From Pseudomonadota bacterium (GTDB lineage: Bacteria > Campylobacterota > Campylobacteria > Campylobacterales > Sulfurospirillaceae), in assembly GCA_017860615.1 (NCBI GenBank), contig JAGDMU010000006.1, positions 211,448 to 275,447 on the forward strand: 64,000 nt of DNA, written 5' to 3'. Positions 27,164 through 35,854 of the stretch are shown one piece after another. The position numbers and the translations under genes were made by a program. Every line of letters starts with the position of its first letter. Within the stretch, counting starts at the first letter, position 1. The notes below the pieces were generated by a model that was not told where the DNA came from, searched no databases, and saw only the letters and a program-made list of their open reading frames with translations.

Positions 27164-27708
27164 AAGCCTTACTCGTCCTTTTTGCCCTGCTTCCTTTAGG
27201 CGTTGCCTATTACACATTAGACAACGCTATCGACCCCATTAAAATGCTTTACAACACCACGGGCATAGGGGCAGTAACGCTACTTTTACTTTCACTCGTA
27301 CCCTCTACCTGTAAAAGAATATGCCATATTAACACGCTTCCTTATCGTAAAACCATCGGGCTTTTGAGCTTTATGTACGCTCTTTTACATGTAAGCGTTT
27401 TTGTCGTCTTAGACAGTGAATTTGACTTTGTCACCATCTTTGAAAAAAGCCTCAAAAAGCCCTTCATCTATGTTGGAGCTATCGCTTTTATCATCGTTCT
27501 TTTGATGGCACTCACTTCGTTTAAAAAACTCTTCGCCAAGTTTTCCAAGTACCATAAAGCCGTTTACATCGCTCTATTGTTAGCCCTTTTGCATAGCTTC
27601 TGGGCACAAAAGGTGGCTGGGGTGTTTGAGTACGGCATTATCTTCGTTGGAGCGATACTTTTAGGGGAAAGAGTTTGGATGTGGCAAAAAAACCATAAAA
27701 TTGTTTAA
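27160..27708 (+). CDS. msrQ: Heme-binding membrane subunit of the MsrPQ system
   Basis: The 182-residue protein has about five to six hydrophobic segments and the histidines expected of the ferric-reductase-like MsrQ family ([32 protein letters not shown]). It passes quinol electrons to MsrP. The start is TTG overlapping the msrP stop. Its final codons (27658-27684) recur in diverged form 1.5 kb downstream beyond hipA, suggesting the hipBA module was inserted at this gene's end. Confidence 0.9.
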   Translation: MKALLVLFALLPLGVAYYTLDNAIDPIKMLYNTTGIGAVTLLLLSLVPSTCKRICHINTLPYRKTIGLLSFMYALLHVSVFVVLDSEFDFVTIFEKSLKKPFIYVGAIAFIIVLLMALTSFKKLFAKFSKYHKAVYIALLLALLHSFWAQKVAGVFEYGIIFVGAILLGERVWMWQKNHKIV

Positions 27709-27713
27709 TATAT

Positions 27714-27745
27714 TTGACATTTGCATATTAAAGTTATAAAATGTC
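27714..27745 (+). promoter_or_regulatory. hipBA promoter and candidate operator
   Basis: TTGACA (27714-27719), a 17-base spacer and TAAAAT (27737-27742) form a good promoter. The arms GACATTT (27716-27722) and AAATGTC (27739-27745) are an inverted repeat spanning both boxes, a natural place for the HipB antitoxin to bind and autoregulate. Confidence 0.6.
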
Positions 27746-27769
27746 TAAAATATTAGTCAAGGAATCATT

Positions 27770-28012
27770 ATGGATTTAAAAGAGTTTGGCGCTCACATGG
27801 CACAGCTTCGTAAATCAAAAAAGGTGTCACAACAGCAACTCTCCCAAGACCTAAACATTTCCCGTGCCACCATTAGTTCCCTTGAAAATGGGACAAGCTC
27901 CGATGTCGGCATCAAAAAGATACTCCAAATCCTTGACTACCTAGGGTACGAACTTACTTCAAAAGAAAAATCACCCTTCCCAACGTTTGAGGAGTTAAGA
28001 GATGCCAGATAA
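27770..28012 (+). CDS. hipB: HipB-like antitoxin, XRE-family DNA-binding protein
   Basis: The 80-residue protein is a single helix-turn-helix of XRE type (QLRKSKKVSQQQLSQDL, then NISRATISSLENG). AAGGA precedes the ATG. It overlaps the downstream kinase gene by 11 bases, the usual hipBA layout. It should bind its own promoter and neutralise HipA. Confidence 0.88.
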   Translation: MDLKEFGAHMAQLRKSKKVSQQQLSQDLNISRATISSLENGTSSDVGIKKILQILDYLGYELTSKEKSPFPTFEELRDAR

Positions 28013-29168
28013 TTTACAGGTCAAAGTTTCCAACGAAAAGGCAGGAAGCATCCTTCTTGAAAACAACGAATACCTCTTTGACTACACAACCGACAATCAC
28101 GATGCATTTGTTTCCCTTAGTATGCCCGTACGAGCCAAAAGCTACGCCAATCCAAAACTCCACCCCATTTTTGAGATGCACTTGCCTGAGGGCTACTTGC
28201 TCTCTATCATCAAAAAGCATTTCTCCAAGATCACCAAAACCGATGACTTCGGACTGCTTCAACTTATGGCGCACAGCATCAAAGGCAGGCTGACATATGA
28301 GGTAAACTCTACACAAGTAGAAACACCTCTGAGTTTAGATGCACTCTTACATCCCAAAAGTGAAACGCTCTTTGATGAACTCGTAACCCGTTTTGCTCTA
28401 AACTCTCCACTCAGTGGTGTGCAACCCAAAGTCTTAGCAAAAGTACGCGATAAGGTGACCTTACCACTGCAAGAGTACATCGTCAAGTCATGGGGTGATG
28501 AGTACCCACACTTAGCACTGAACGAATTTTATTGCATGAAAGTTGTAAAACTCTCTGGCATAGAAGTACCTGAGTTTTACCTATCTGATGACAACAAGCT
28601 CTTCATTATGAAGCGTTTTGACATTAAAGACGATGGAAGTTACTTAGGCTTTGAAGATATGTGCGTTCTTCAAGCCCGTCAAGCCGATGAAAAATACGAA
28701 GGCTCGTATGAACATATCGCAAAAAGCATCAAAACATTTGTCTCACCCAAACACAAGAAAAAAGCGTTGAGGGACTTTTTCAAAATGATGGTCATCAACA
28801 CCCTCGTGCAAAATGGTGATGCACACCTCAAAAACTTTGGGGTGCTCTACGAAAATATCAACAATATCTGGCTTGCCCCTGCGTACGATGTGGTGTGTAC
28901 CACACTCTACATTCAAAAAGACATCCCTGCATTGCACCTTTTAGGAAGTAAAAAGTGGTGGAGCAAAGCGTTTCTCATTCGTTTTGGGAAAGAGAGTTGT
29001 GAACTAAGCCCTAACGAAACACTTACACTTTATGATGAATGCGTCGAAGCCATACACATCATCGCTATGGAAATAAAAGAGCACATTGAGAGAGAACATG
29101 ATGCAAATGTAAAAGCTTTTTTGAGTGCTTTGCTAAGTGTCTTTGAGACAGGAAGTAAAAAAGAGTAA
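28002..29168 (+). CDS. hipA: HipA-like serine/threonine kinase toxin
   Basis: The 388-residue protein has the HipA N-terminal subdomain, the phosphorylation-loop region SPLSGVQPKVL (about 140-150), the catalytic segment NGDAHLKNFG (about 275) and the metal-binding APAYDVV. HipA of E. coli phosphorylates glutamyl-tRNA synthetase and halts growth. All catalytic residues look intact, so the toxin should be active. It is somewhat shorter than E. coli HipA (440). A relic of msrQ's 3' end follows it. Confidence 0.92.
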   Translation: MPDNLQVKVSNEKAGSILLENNEYLFDYTTDNHDAFVSLSMPVRAKSYANPKLHPIFEMHLPEGYLLSIIKKHFSKITKTDDFGLLQLMAHSIKGRLTYEVNSTQVETPLSLDALLHPKSETLFDELVTRFALNSPLSGVQPKVLAKVRDKVTLPLQEYIVKSWGDEYPHLALNEFYCMKVVKLSGIEVPEFYLSDDNKLFIMKRFDIKDDGSYLGFEDMCVLQARQADEKYEGSYEHIAKSIKTFVSPKHKKKALRDFFKMMVINTLVQNGDAHLKNFGVLYENINNIWLAPAYDVVCTTLYIQKDIPALHLLGSKKWWSKAFLIRFGKESCELSPNETLTLYDECVEAIHIIAMEIKEHIEREHDANVKAFLSALLSVFETGSKKE

Positions 29169-29173
29169 AAGAG

Positions 29174-29224
29174 TTGAGTGTGGCGCTTTTAAGGGAAAAA
29201 GTTTGGGCATGGAGAAAGAGTTAA
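29174..29224 (+). pseudogene. Relic of an msrQ 3' end, downstream of hipA
   Basis: The in-frame stretch ALLREKVWAWRKS-stop matches the MsrQ tail [13 protein letters not shown]. At DNA level 29186-29212 matches msrQ 27658-27684 at 22 of 27 positions, in the same codon phase, with only transitions differing. It has no start codon of its own. It marks the far border of the hipBA insertion. Confidence 0.6.
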
Positions 29225-29251
29225 ATAACTTTATATTTAAAGTTATTTAAC
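29220..29251. terminator. Bidirectional terminator between hipA and the SIR2-TPR gene
   Basis: A perfect 14-bp inverted repeat, GTTAAATAACTTTA (29220-29233) and TAAAGTTATTTAAC (29238-29251), with loop TATT, separates two convergent genes. It is AT-rich but long, and its first base overlaps the msrQ relic. Confidence 0.7.
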
Positions 29252-29258
29252 AAAAAAT

Positions 29259-30986
29259 TTACTTTTCTTTCTCTTTAGTAATTTCATCTGCATAAGCTTG
29301 AAGCTCTTTTGTATGGGTATTTCCTTCTCTTTTAGCTTGTTCAATATTTTGTGAGAAATCCCATCCAATTGAACGAACACCCTCTTTTAAAAGTTGTTCT
29401 ATATTCTTTTTAGCTTCTTCATAATACTCTGAGAAATGTGCTAAGCGATAAAACCATAACTCAATTTTTGCATCATCAAATCCCTGTATATTCAATAACA
29501 GGTTTTCAGTTTTTTGAAGATAAATTTTTGCTTCTTCTTTCATACCTAGAATCAAAAGTAACTGTGCAAAATTAATATTGATGTTGATGTGATCTGGTTT
29601 AAATTCTAATGCTTTTTTATGGTGTTTTATTGCTTTATCATATTCTTTGTAAATACTTTGTAAAAAAGTCCCATAATTGCCATTGTAAACAGCCTCATCA
29701 GGATTAAGTTCTAATGACCTTTTATAATACTTTTCTGCTCCATCATAATCTTTACGAATATAATGTAAAAAAGCTCCATAATTATTATTGTACATAGCCT
29801 CATCAGGATTAAGTTCTAATGACCTTTTATAATACTTTTCTGCTCCATCATAATCTTTACAAATATTTTTTAAGAAAACTGCATAATGATTACTCAATTC
29901 AGCAGAATTAGGTAGTTGTTGTATTCCAATTTTATAAATTTCATTTTGCTTTATTGGATCTTTTTCCCGTTCGGCTTTTAACACATATTCAAACCAACTA
30001 GGCAATACTTCCTTAATTGCTTGGGATATTTCTTCTCCGCTTTTATCTGCTTTTTCTTTTACTTCTTTACCAAATTTTTTAAGTTCTTCATCAAATTTTT
30101 GCATACGTATTTGTGCATTTTTAACAATTTCATCTTTTTCTATTTTTAAATTATATGCGCTGCTCAATTCAACCATGAGTTCATCAAATCCATCTATTTT
30201 TACGAAAAAATCATCGTCTTTTAATGCTTCTTTTATATCATCATTTATGTTATAAATATCTCTTACACACCAATAAATAGGCTTCCTATCTTCTTTTAAG
30301 TCTTTAAGATAATTCATTAAACTTCCATCATTACCACCATATCCAATCACAACAAGATTGAACGCAGATAAAAGAGGCTTTAACGCTTTTTGCCACTGTT
30401 CTTTCAAATCATTTGTACCCGAACAATCACTGATGGGATCAAGCAAAACATCGCGATGAATTTTAACAATCGTTGGGCGAGAGCCATGTACATTAATATA
30501 ACTTGCTAAAGATTCATGTCCACATACTAGAGGTTTTGTTTTTGTATAAATAAAAAGTGCATCCTCGATTAAAGAGTCAAAGTTTGTTGTAATAACAAAA
30601 CGATGAGGAGTCTCTGCCAAAATTTTTGCAAAAAAAGCATACCCAATACTTGGTTCTTTATTTTCCAACTGTTTTTGAATTTCGGCATAACCATTTGCAG
30701 GATTGGCTTGAAAACGTCTTTCATAAATTGGTGAATATGATGATGCTAAATTGTCTTTATCTATTTTTTCCGCTTCTTGCCATTGTATAAACTGGTCTTT
30801 ATCTAAAAATTTACTAATTTCTTCATACCATTTTTTGGCTAGTGTATTTGCAGAAGGAATACCTGAAGGAACTGATGCACCCGCTCCAAGTAAAAAGCAA
30901 TATTTACTAGTTGAACAACTATTACTGTCATCTTTAAAAAGTTGTATAAATTCATTAAGTGTTAGAATTTTAGTTTTACTTGGCAC
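29259..30986 (-). CDS. SIR2-like NADase domain with TPR repeats, possible defence protein
   Basis: The 575-residue protein begins with a SIR2-like Rossmann fold: CFLLGAGASVPSGIPSA (about 29-45), FVITTNFDSLIE (about 150), INVHGS, and NLVVIGYGGND (about 230). After a coiled linker come about four tetratricopeptide repeats (about 360-500). SIR2-like domains of this kind consume NAD+ in several anti-phage systems; this exact domain pairing is not one I can assign to a named system. The gene is visibly more AT-rich than its neighbours and lies beside the inserted hipBA module, so it is probably acquired. A palindrome TCTCATATGAGA lies at 31027-31038 upstream. Confidence 0.8.
   Translation of the reverse strand: MPSKTKILTLNEFIQLFKDDSNSCSTSKYCFLLGAGASVPSGIPSANTLAKKWYEEISKFLDKDQFIQWQEAEKIDKDNLASSYSPIYERRFQANPANGYAEIQKQLENKEPSIGYAFFAKILAETPHRFVITTNFDSLIEDALFIYTKTKPLVCGHESLASYINVHGSRPTIVKIHRDVLLDPISDCSGTNDLKEQWQKALKPLLSAFNLVVIGYGGNDGSLMNYLKDLKEDRKPIYWCVRDIYNINDDIKEALKDDDFFVKIDGFDELMVELSSAYNLKIEKDEIVKNAQIRMQKFDEELKKFGKEVKEKADKSGEEISQAIKEVLPSWFEYVLKAEREKDPIKQNEIYKIGIQQLPNSAELSNHYAVFLKNICKDYDGAEKYYKRSLELNPDEAMYNNNYGAFLHYIRKDYDGAEKYYKRSLELNPDEAVYNGNYGTFLQSIYKEYDKAIKHHKKALEFKPDHINININFAQLLLILGMKEEAKIYLQKTENLLLNIQGFDDAKIELWFYRLAHFSEYYEEAKKNIEQLLKEGVRSIGWDFSQNIEQAKREGNTHTKELQAYADEITKEKEK
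29691..29860 (-). repeat. Tandem TPR repeat with 105-bp period
   Basis: The 65 bases at 29691-29755 are identical to those at 29796-29860. The period of 105 bp is 35 codons, one TPR unit inside the SIR2-TPR gene. The lack of any silent change shows a recent duplication or gene conversion. Confidence 0.9.
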
Positions 30987-31096
30987 TGCATACTCCTTTT
31001 AACATAAGTAATAATAACAAAATAATTCTCATATGAGATATGATTAACCTATATTTTGCTACGATTATCCCTTAGTTTAAACACAAAGAACACTCA

Positions 31097-31696
31097 ATGA
31101 ACGCATTTATCTCAGGTTTTAGTCTCGGTTTTTCTCTCATTCTTGCCATTGGGGCTCAAAATGCTTTTGTGCTTAAACAGGGCATTAAAAAAGAGCATGT
31201 CTTTGTCATCTGCTTGGTCTGTGCGCTTTCCGATGCGATTTTGATTTTCTTGGGTGTTTCGGGGTTTGGTTATTTGGTGGAGCAGTTTCCTTCCTTACAA
31301 ACTGTTGCAAAGTATGGTGGTTTTGCCTTTTTGTTTGTTTATGGGTTGAAGAGTTTTTACTCTGCTTGGAGTATGTCGCATGAGTTAAGTCCACTTGACC
31401 AACCAACGACTTCGCTTTTTAAAACGATTCTGCTTGTGCTTGCCTTTACGTGGCTTAACCCGCATGTTTACCTCGATACCGTCATCTTACTCGGCTCCGT
31501 TTCGACCAAATTTGGCTCCCTTTCACCACTGTTTGGATTTGGGGCGATGACTTCATCTTTCGTGTTTTTCTTTTCACTGGGTTATGGAGCGAGGATTTTA
31601 ACGCCTATTTTTCAAAAACCAATTTCATGGAAAATCCTTGAAGTACTCATAGGCATCATCATGCTCTCTTTAGCATTTATGTTGTTGGGGCTTTAA
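31097..31696 (+). CDS. LysE/ArgO-type amino acid exporter
   Basis: The 199-residue membrane protein has six predicted helices and the LysE signatures SLILAIGAQNAFVLKQG near the start and TWLNPHVYLDTVILLGS in the middle, which mark the basic amino acid (lysine/arginine) branch. It exports excess arginine or lysine in characterised members. It is monocistronic and intact, unlike the RhtB-type pseudogene at 21.3 kb. Confidence 0.92.
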   Translation: MNAFISGFSLGFSLILAIGAQNAFVLKQGIKKEHVFVICLVCALSDAILIFLGVSGFGYLVEQFPSLQTVAKYGGFAFLFVYGLKSFYSAWSMSHELSPLDQPTTSLFKTILLVLAFTWLNPHVYLDTVILLGSVSTKFGSLSPLFGFGAMTSSFVFFFSLGYGARILTPIFQKPISWKILEVLIGIIMLSLAFMLLGL

Positions 31697-31766
31697 ACAA
31701 CTATCACTTTTTAGAGAGGTTGCGTTATACTAGCTAGCTGATAGATTGAAGTAGCAGGAGTACATG

Positions 31767-34193
31767 ATGAAATGTAAAAATGGCTATGAGAAACTTTTTC
31801 AAAAACTCGAAGAAACGCTTAAAGAACACTTGTTCGATCAAAATTTTGCCATTGAGACGATCACCAAAACGCTAGTGCAAATGCGCCTTGTAAATTCTAG
31901 AGTCAGAGCACTTTTTACCTTCATAGGGCCTCCAAATTGCGGTAAGCGTTACCTTGCTGAACTCCTCGTAAGCGCTGATCCGCAGATAGACCAGCTTAAA
32001 GCGTTTCAGATGGATCAGTACAACGACACATTTAATGCAGAACAACTCTCCGCTTCAAGCATTGAGGATGATGTCACTGAATTTGTTGAAAAAAATCCTA
32101 ATGCCATTTTATTGTTTGAAGACATCGACAAAGCCGACACACAAGTACAGCTCTCTTTATACACGCTCTTTTCAGACTCAGAAAAAAACAGTATCGATTT
32201 TTCCCATGTCATTGTCATTATGACGACAACGAGACTTAGCCAACTTTTAGGACGCCAAGACTTACTGGAACTTTTCAAAAATGACCCTCTGCAAGCGCAT
32301 ACGTTTTTGATGGAACGCTTGGGGCAAGAAGAGATTGTTATTAGCGGTATAAAAGAAAAAGTGTTCGATAAAAAGCTTCTTTCTCTACTCAATGAATGCA
32401 CCCTTGTGCCTTTTAATCGCCTCACGCTTACTGCACTTATTAAGATTGGTGCTCAAAGTTTGCATGGTATGTCGCAAAACTTCATCAAAGAGAGTGGCAT
32501 TGAGATCGAGTATACCAACATTGACGTGCTCATCTCACTTTTGACACTCTCACTAGCACCTTATCTCAATGCTAGACATATCCGTAAAAAACTTCCAGAA
32601 GTCGTCTTTAACCGTATCTATGAGACGCTAAAGTGTCATGATAACATCACTAAACTATGCTATAAAGTCTCTCAAAAAGCAGCTGCTTTTGCCAAAAAAG
32701 CGTTGAAAGACCAGCCTTTACTGCTCAAAAAAATCAGCAAACAACACGAAGGTATTGCGCTTGAATGGAGTGTTCGTGTTGTCAAAGGAGTGGCAGAATT
32801 TACCATTAAAAACGCTTTTTTTCGCAAAGAAAAACTGCCCATTACTTCTGAAGATGCCCTGCATGTTTCGGATGTTAGATTTGAGGACATCGCTGGACAA
32901 GAACGTGTTAAAGCAGAACTCGCTGAAATTTTAACGCTTCTTAAAGAGCCTGTACGCCTTAAACAGTTTGATATGCCTCCACCTAAGGGAATGATCCTCT
33001 ATGGACCTTCAGGTATGGGTAAAAAATTACTCGCTCGTGCCTTTGCAAACGCCGCAGATATGCCTTTTACTGTGGTACGCGATGCGGACTTGTTTGATGC
33101 AGGCAAAATTCACAAAGCGTATGCTCAAGCGTACGGTTCAGCGCCCTCCATTGTGCTTTTGGAAGATATTGATGTTCAAGGACTTGTCGGCGGTGTCATC
33201 GCAACGATGAGCATTCAGCCTTTAGTGGATGAAATAGATGCTATAGCGCAAAATTTTGATGCACCTATTTTTACCATCATCACCATCGGCGAGAGCAGTC
33301 CCATCCCCGATCCATTGGTGCAAACAGGACGTATTGATATTCGCATTGAAGTGCCAAAACTTGACATGGAAGCACGTCGCTTTTTCATTGAAGAGATTTT
33401 GAAAAAACCACACGATGCGCGCATTGACATCGAAAAAGTGGTACGTTACATCTCAGGCATGGGTGGCGATGAGCTTAAGCGCATCGGACAAGAAGCCGCT
33501 TTGTTTGCAGCACGTAAAGGGTTGAAAGAGATCAGCGAAGAGATTTTGTTAGAGCAGATCAACATCATCAAATACGGCAATAAACTCGAAAGCAAACAGA
33601 TACGCGACATCGAAACTTCTATGGCAAAAACAGCCTACCATGAAGCAGGACACGCCGTACTCTCTTACGTACTCTGCCCACAGATTAAAATAGAGCAAGT
33701 CACCGTAGCCCCTCGCAGTGACGCTCTTGGCTTTGTCTCTTACCATAACGATGACTACATTGATGCTATCTCCAAAGATGAACTTTTTGCCAACATCTGT
33801 GTCCTTCTCGCAGGACGCATCGCCAAGATAGAAAAGTATGGGAAAGCAGGTATGGAAACGGGAGCGATTACCGATTTAGAGATCGCTAGTATGCAAGCGT
33901 ATTCTGCGATTGCGCTATTTGGTATGGACGATGAACTGGGCTACATCAACATCAGTGGCATTGAAGATGCGTACGACAAAGATCTTTTAGCAGAAAAGTT
34001 GGAAACAAGACTTTTGGCGTGGATCGATGAGGCTAAAAAGCAGACTGAAAAAGAGGTGAAGCGACTCTGGAGTGCCATTGAAGCAGTAGCACAGGCACTC
34101 ATCGCCAAAGAGGTCATTGATGGCTTAGAACTTAAAAAAATCATCGAAGAAAAAATACCAAAACTTAACGTTTCTAGGGCAAAAATGCCCTAG
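31767..34193 (+). CDS. Soluble double-AAA protein with FtsH-type M41 protease domain
   Basis: From the ATG at 31767 (AGGAG six bases upstream) the protein has 808 residues. Part 1 (about 1-250) is a Clp-like AAA domain with Walker A GPPNCGKRYL and Walker B AILLFEDIDKAD. Part 2 (about 365-590) is an FtsH-like AAA domain with GPSGMGKKLLARAFA, SIVLLEDID and TGRIDI. Part 3 is an M41 zinc protease with HEAGH and a later acidic ligand in TGAITDLEIA. Both Walker A motifs have Arg or Lys where Thr/Ser normally binds Mg-ATP. No membrane segment is seen, unlike FtsH. Probably a cytoplasmic relative of the second FtsH-like protein of Helicobacter and Campylobacter. Confidence 0.85.
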   Translation: MKCKNGYEKLFQKLEETLKEHLFDQNFAIETITKTLVQMRLVNSRVRALFTFIGPPNCGKRYLAELLVSADPQIDQLKAFQMDQYNDTFNAEQLSASSIEDDVTEFVEKNPNAILLFEDIDKADTQVQLSLYTLFSDSEKNSIDFSHVIVIMTTTRLSQLLGRQDLLELFKNDPLQAHTFLMERLGQEEIVISGIKEKVFDKKLLSLLNECTLVPFNRLTLTALIKIGAQSLHGMSQNFIKESGIEIEYTNIDVLISLLTLSLAPYLNARHIRKKLPEVVFNRIYETLKCHDNITKLCYKVSQKAAAFAKKALKDQPLLLKKISKQHEGIALEWSVRVVKGVAEFTIKNAFFRKEKLPITSEDALHVSDVRFEDIAGQERVKAELAEILTLLKEPVRLKQFDMPPPKGMILYGPSGMGKKLLARAFANAADMPFTVVRDADLFDAGKIHKAYAQAYGSAPSIVLLEDIDVQGLVGGVIATMSIQPLVDEIDAIAQNFDAPIFTIITIGESSPIPDPLVQTGRIDIRIEVPKLDMEARRFFIEEILKKPHDARIDIEKVVRYISGMGGDELKRIGQEAALFAARKGLKEISEEILLEQINIIKYGNKLESKQIRDIETSMAKTAYHEAGHAVLSYVLCPQIKIEQVTVAPRSDALGFVSYHNDDYIDAISKDELFANICVLLAGRIAKIEKYGKAGMETGAITDLEIASMQAYSAIALFGMDDELGYINISGIEDAYDKDLLAEKLETRLLAWIDEAKKQTEKEVKRLWSAIEAVAQALIAKEVIDGLELKKIIEEKIPKLNVSRAKMP

Positions 34194-34196
34194 AAA
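34171..34196. terminator. Terminator at the end of the AAA-M41 gene
   Basis: TTTCTAGGGCA and TGCCCTAGAAA form a perfect 11-bp stem with an AAAA loop. It overlaps the 3' end of the gene and lies between it and the convergent fdhU, so it can serve both. Confidence 0.75.
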
Positions 34197-34203
34197 TAGG
34201 TAT

Positions 34204-34440
34204 TTATTTTTTGATGAGATAACGAATGGTTGGACCATCTTGGATGATCTCTAAAACCGTATAACCGTAGTTTTTTGCATCGTGAGGAATGTTGTTAATC
34301 GACTGAGGACAGTCACTAATCACCTCTAAAATCTCACCTTTCTTAAGGGTTGGCAACGCTTCAAGGGTCGCGATAGCGGGGTAAGGACACGGCTCACCAC
34401 GCATATCGAGTGAATAATCAGGTACGATAACTTCTTTCAT
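34204..34440 (-). CDS. fdhU: TusA/YedF-like sulfur/selenium carrier (FdhU type)
   Basis: The 78-residue protein is a single SirA/TusA fold with the active-site motif GEPCPYPAIATLEAL. It sits directly behind the YedE-type membrane protein. In C. jejuni the equivalent pair fdhT-fdhU (Cj1500-Cj1501) is required for activity of the selenocysteine formate dehydrogenase. Whether the bound atom here is sulfur or selenium cannot be seen from sequence. Confidence 0.8.
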   Translation of the reverse strand: MKEVIVPDYSLDMRGEPCPYPAIATLEALPTLKKGEILEVISDCPQSINNIPHDAKNYGYTVLEIIQDGPTIRYLIKK

Positions 34441-34452
34441 AACGTCTTCCTT

Positions 34453-35658
34453 TTATTGATGATTATTTTGATATTGGCTTTTTTTGGCAAGGAAACGTCG
34501 CTCCCACCATACCACAAGCGCAAAAGAGAGTGCCATTAAAGCGTAGTTGACGTACAAGCCGCCATACGTTCCAAAGAGTTTGAGCATATTGATCTTCTCA
34601 TAACCATTCACAAGCGTTGGCGCTAAACTGTCCCAACAAAGCGCTAAAAGAAGTGAGCCAAGAACGTTGCCAATGCCAACCCACCAAAAGTGAATTTGAC
34701 CTTCCATAGCGCGGTACATCCAACCCGTTTCACAACCACCCGCGATAACGATACCAAAACCAAACATCAAACCACCGATAATCGCATTGGGTCCTGCCCA
34801 CATGATTTTTGGCTCCATACCCATTTGTACAAAAGCAAAAATACCGATGGTACTCACCGCCATACCTAAGATAATCGCTTTGGCAAGTAAACCACGTCCT
34901 GTAATCCACATATCGCGAAACGCCGATGTAAAACAGACTTGCGCTCTTTCAATACAGATACCAAAACCCAAACCAAAGAGCATTGCCATGCCCAATTTTG
35001 GGGCATCAAAACTTCGTGTAATGGCTGTAATGGCAACCGCAAAGAAAACGATACTGCCGATGATAAACTTCGTTTTTGCACTCTGTTTGTTCTTTTCAAG
35101 TGGCGTTGCTTCACAAACTTTTTTCATCTTCAAAGGAATACGAAAGAGTGGAAGCATAGACACTTTAGCGCCTGCAAAACAGCCGATAGCCGTAGCTACA
35201 GCAAAGAACCACGCATGAAGCGAAAACTGAGGAATGCCTGTAAAAAAAGCTGCTAGGTTACACCCCATTGCAAGGCGTGCTCCAAAACCAGCGATCATAC
35301 CACCAATGACAGCTTGGAAAATACGAATGCGCGTGGAAGGAAGACGAAGCTTCACATTGTCCGCCCAAAGAGCCGCAGCGAGAGCGCCTGCAAACATACC
35401 GATGATCATCACACCATCGATGCGATCCCAAGGTGTTCCTTTAAATCCAAGGATTTTAAGGTATGTCCACTCCGCAGGGTTTGCGCCAAAAAGCTGAGCC
35501 AAATGCCCGCCCCAACGCGTAAATTCACCCGTAACTGCCCAAAATGTGCCGAGCAAACCAAAATAATACGTCGATAAAATTCCAAGCGCAATCACCGCAG
35601 GAATGGGCGACCAAAACTTGACAAGATAGTGTTGTTTAAATTCACTCCACCATGACAT
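34453..35658 (-). CDS. fdhT: YedE/FdhT selenium-related membrane protein
   Basis: The protein (401 residues from the ATG at 35658, AGGAG five bases upstream) has ten or so membrane segments arranged as two YeeE/YedE halves, each with a conserved glycine-cysteine motif (MGCNLAAFFTG and AGGCETGWMYRA). It probably imports a sulfur or selenium species for fdhU. A longer frame to 35703 has no ribosome site. The FDH structural genes are not in the window. Confidence 0.85.
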   Translation of the reverse strand: MSWWSEFKQHYLVKFWSPIPAVIALGILSTYYFGLLGTFWAVTGEFTRWGGHLAQLFGANPAEWTYLKILGFKGTPWDRIDGVMIIGMFAGALAAALWADNVKLRLPSTRIRIFQAVIGGMIAGFGARLAMGCNLAAFFTGIPQFSLHAWFFAVATAIGCFAGAKVSMLPLFRIPLKMKKVCEATPLEKNKQSAKTKFIIGSIVFFAVAITAITRSFDAPKLGMAMLFGLGFGICIERAQVCFTSAFRDMWITGRGLLAKAIILGMAVSTIGIFAFVQMGMEPKIMWAGPNAIIGGLMFGFGIVIAGGCETGWMYRAMEGQIHFWWVGIGNVLGSLLLALCWDSLAPTLVNGYEKINMLKLFGTYGGLYVNYALMALSFALVVWWERRFLAKKSQYQNNHQ

Positions 35659-35788
35659 AAAAACTCCTAAAAATAAAAGTTGAGTTTTGATTCTAAAGTA
35701 CACAGAGGGGGATTAGCGAAGAAGCTAAAAAGTAGCAACAAAAAGAGTGTTTTTGAGCATTATGTACTCTTGCGACCGCAAGCAAATC

Positions 35789-35830
35789 AAAAACGAGACT
35801 TTATCAGAGTTTCTCTTAAGGCTCGTTTTT
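35789..35830 (-). terminator. Terminator of the UPF0316 gene
   Basis: On the minus strand AAAAACGAG (35830-35822) pairs with CTCGTTTTT (35797-35789), with an inner AGAG-AAA-CTCT hairpin. The T-run at the end makes it a normal terminator 25 bases after the stop. A second small hairpin CTTGCG-AC-CGCAAG follows at 35768-35781. The rest of the 196-bp gap to fdhT shows only its ribosome site. Confidence 0.65.
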
Positions 35831-35854
35831 TTGACGAAAAAAGTCGAGATTAAA

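Noticed and set aside
29691..29860. Identical repeats 105 bp apart looked like a small CRISPR or satellite array
   Set aside because: The period is exactly 35 codons and the frame encodes consecutive TPR units; there are only two copies and no unique spacers.
34453..35703. Longer YedE/FdhT start at 35703
   Set aside because: The added 15 residues have no ribosome site, while AGGAG lies five bases before the ATG at 35658.
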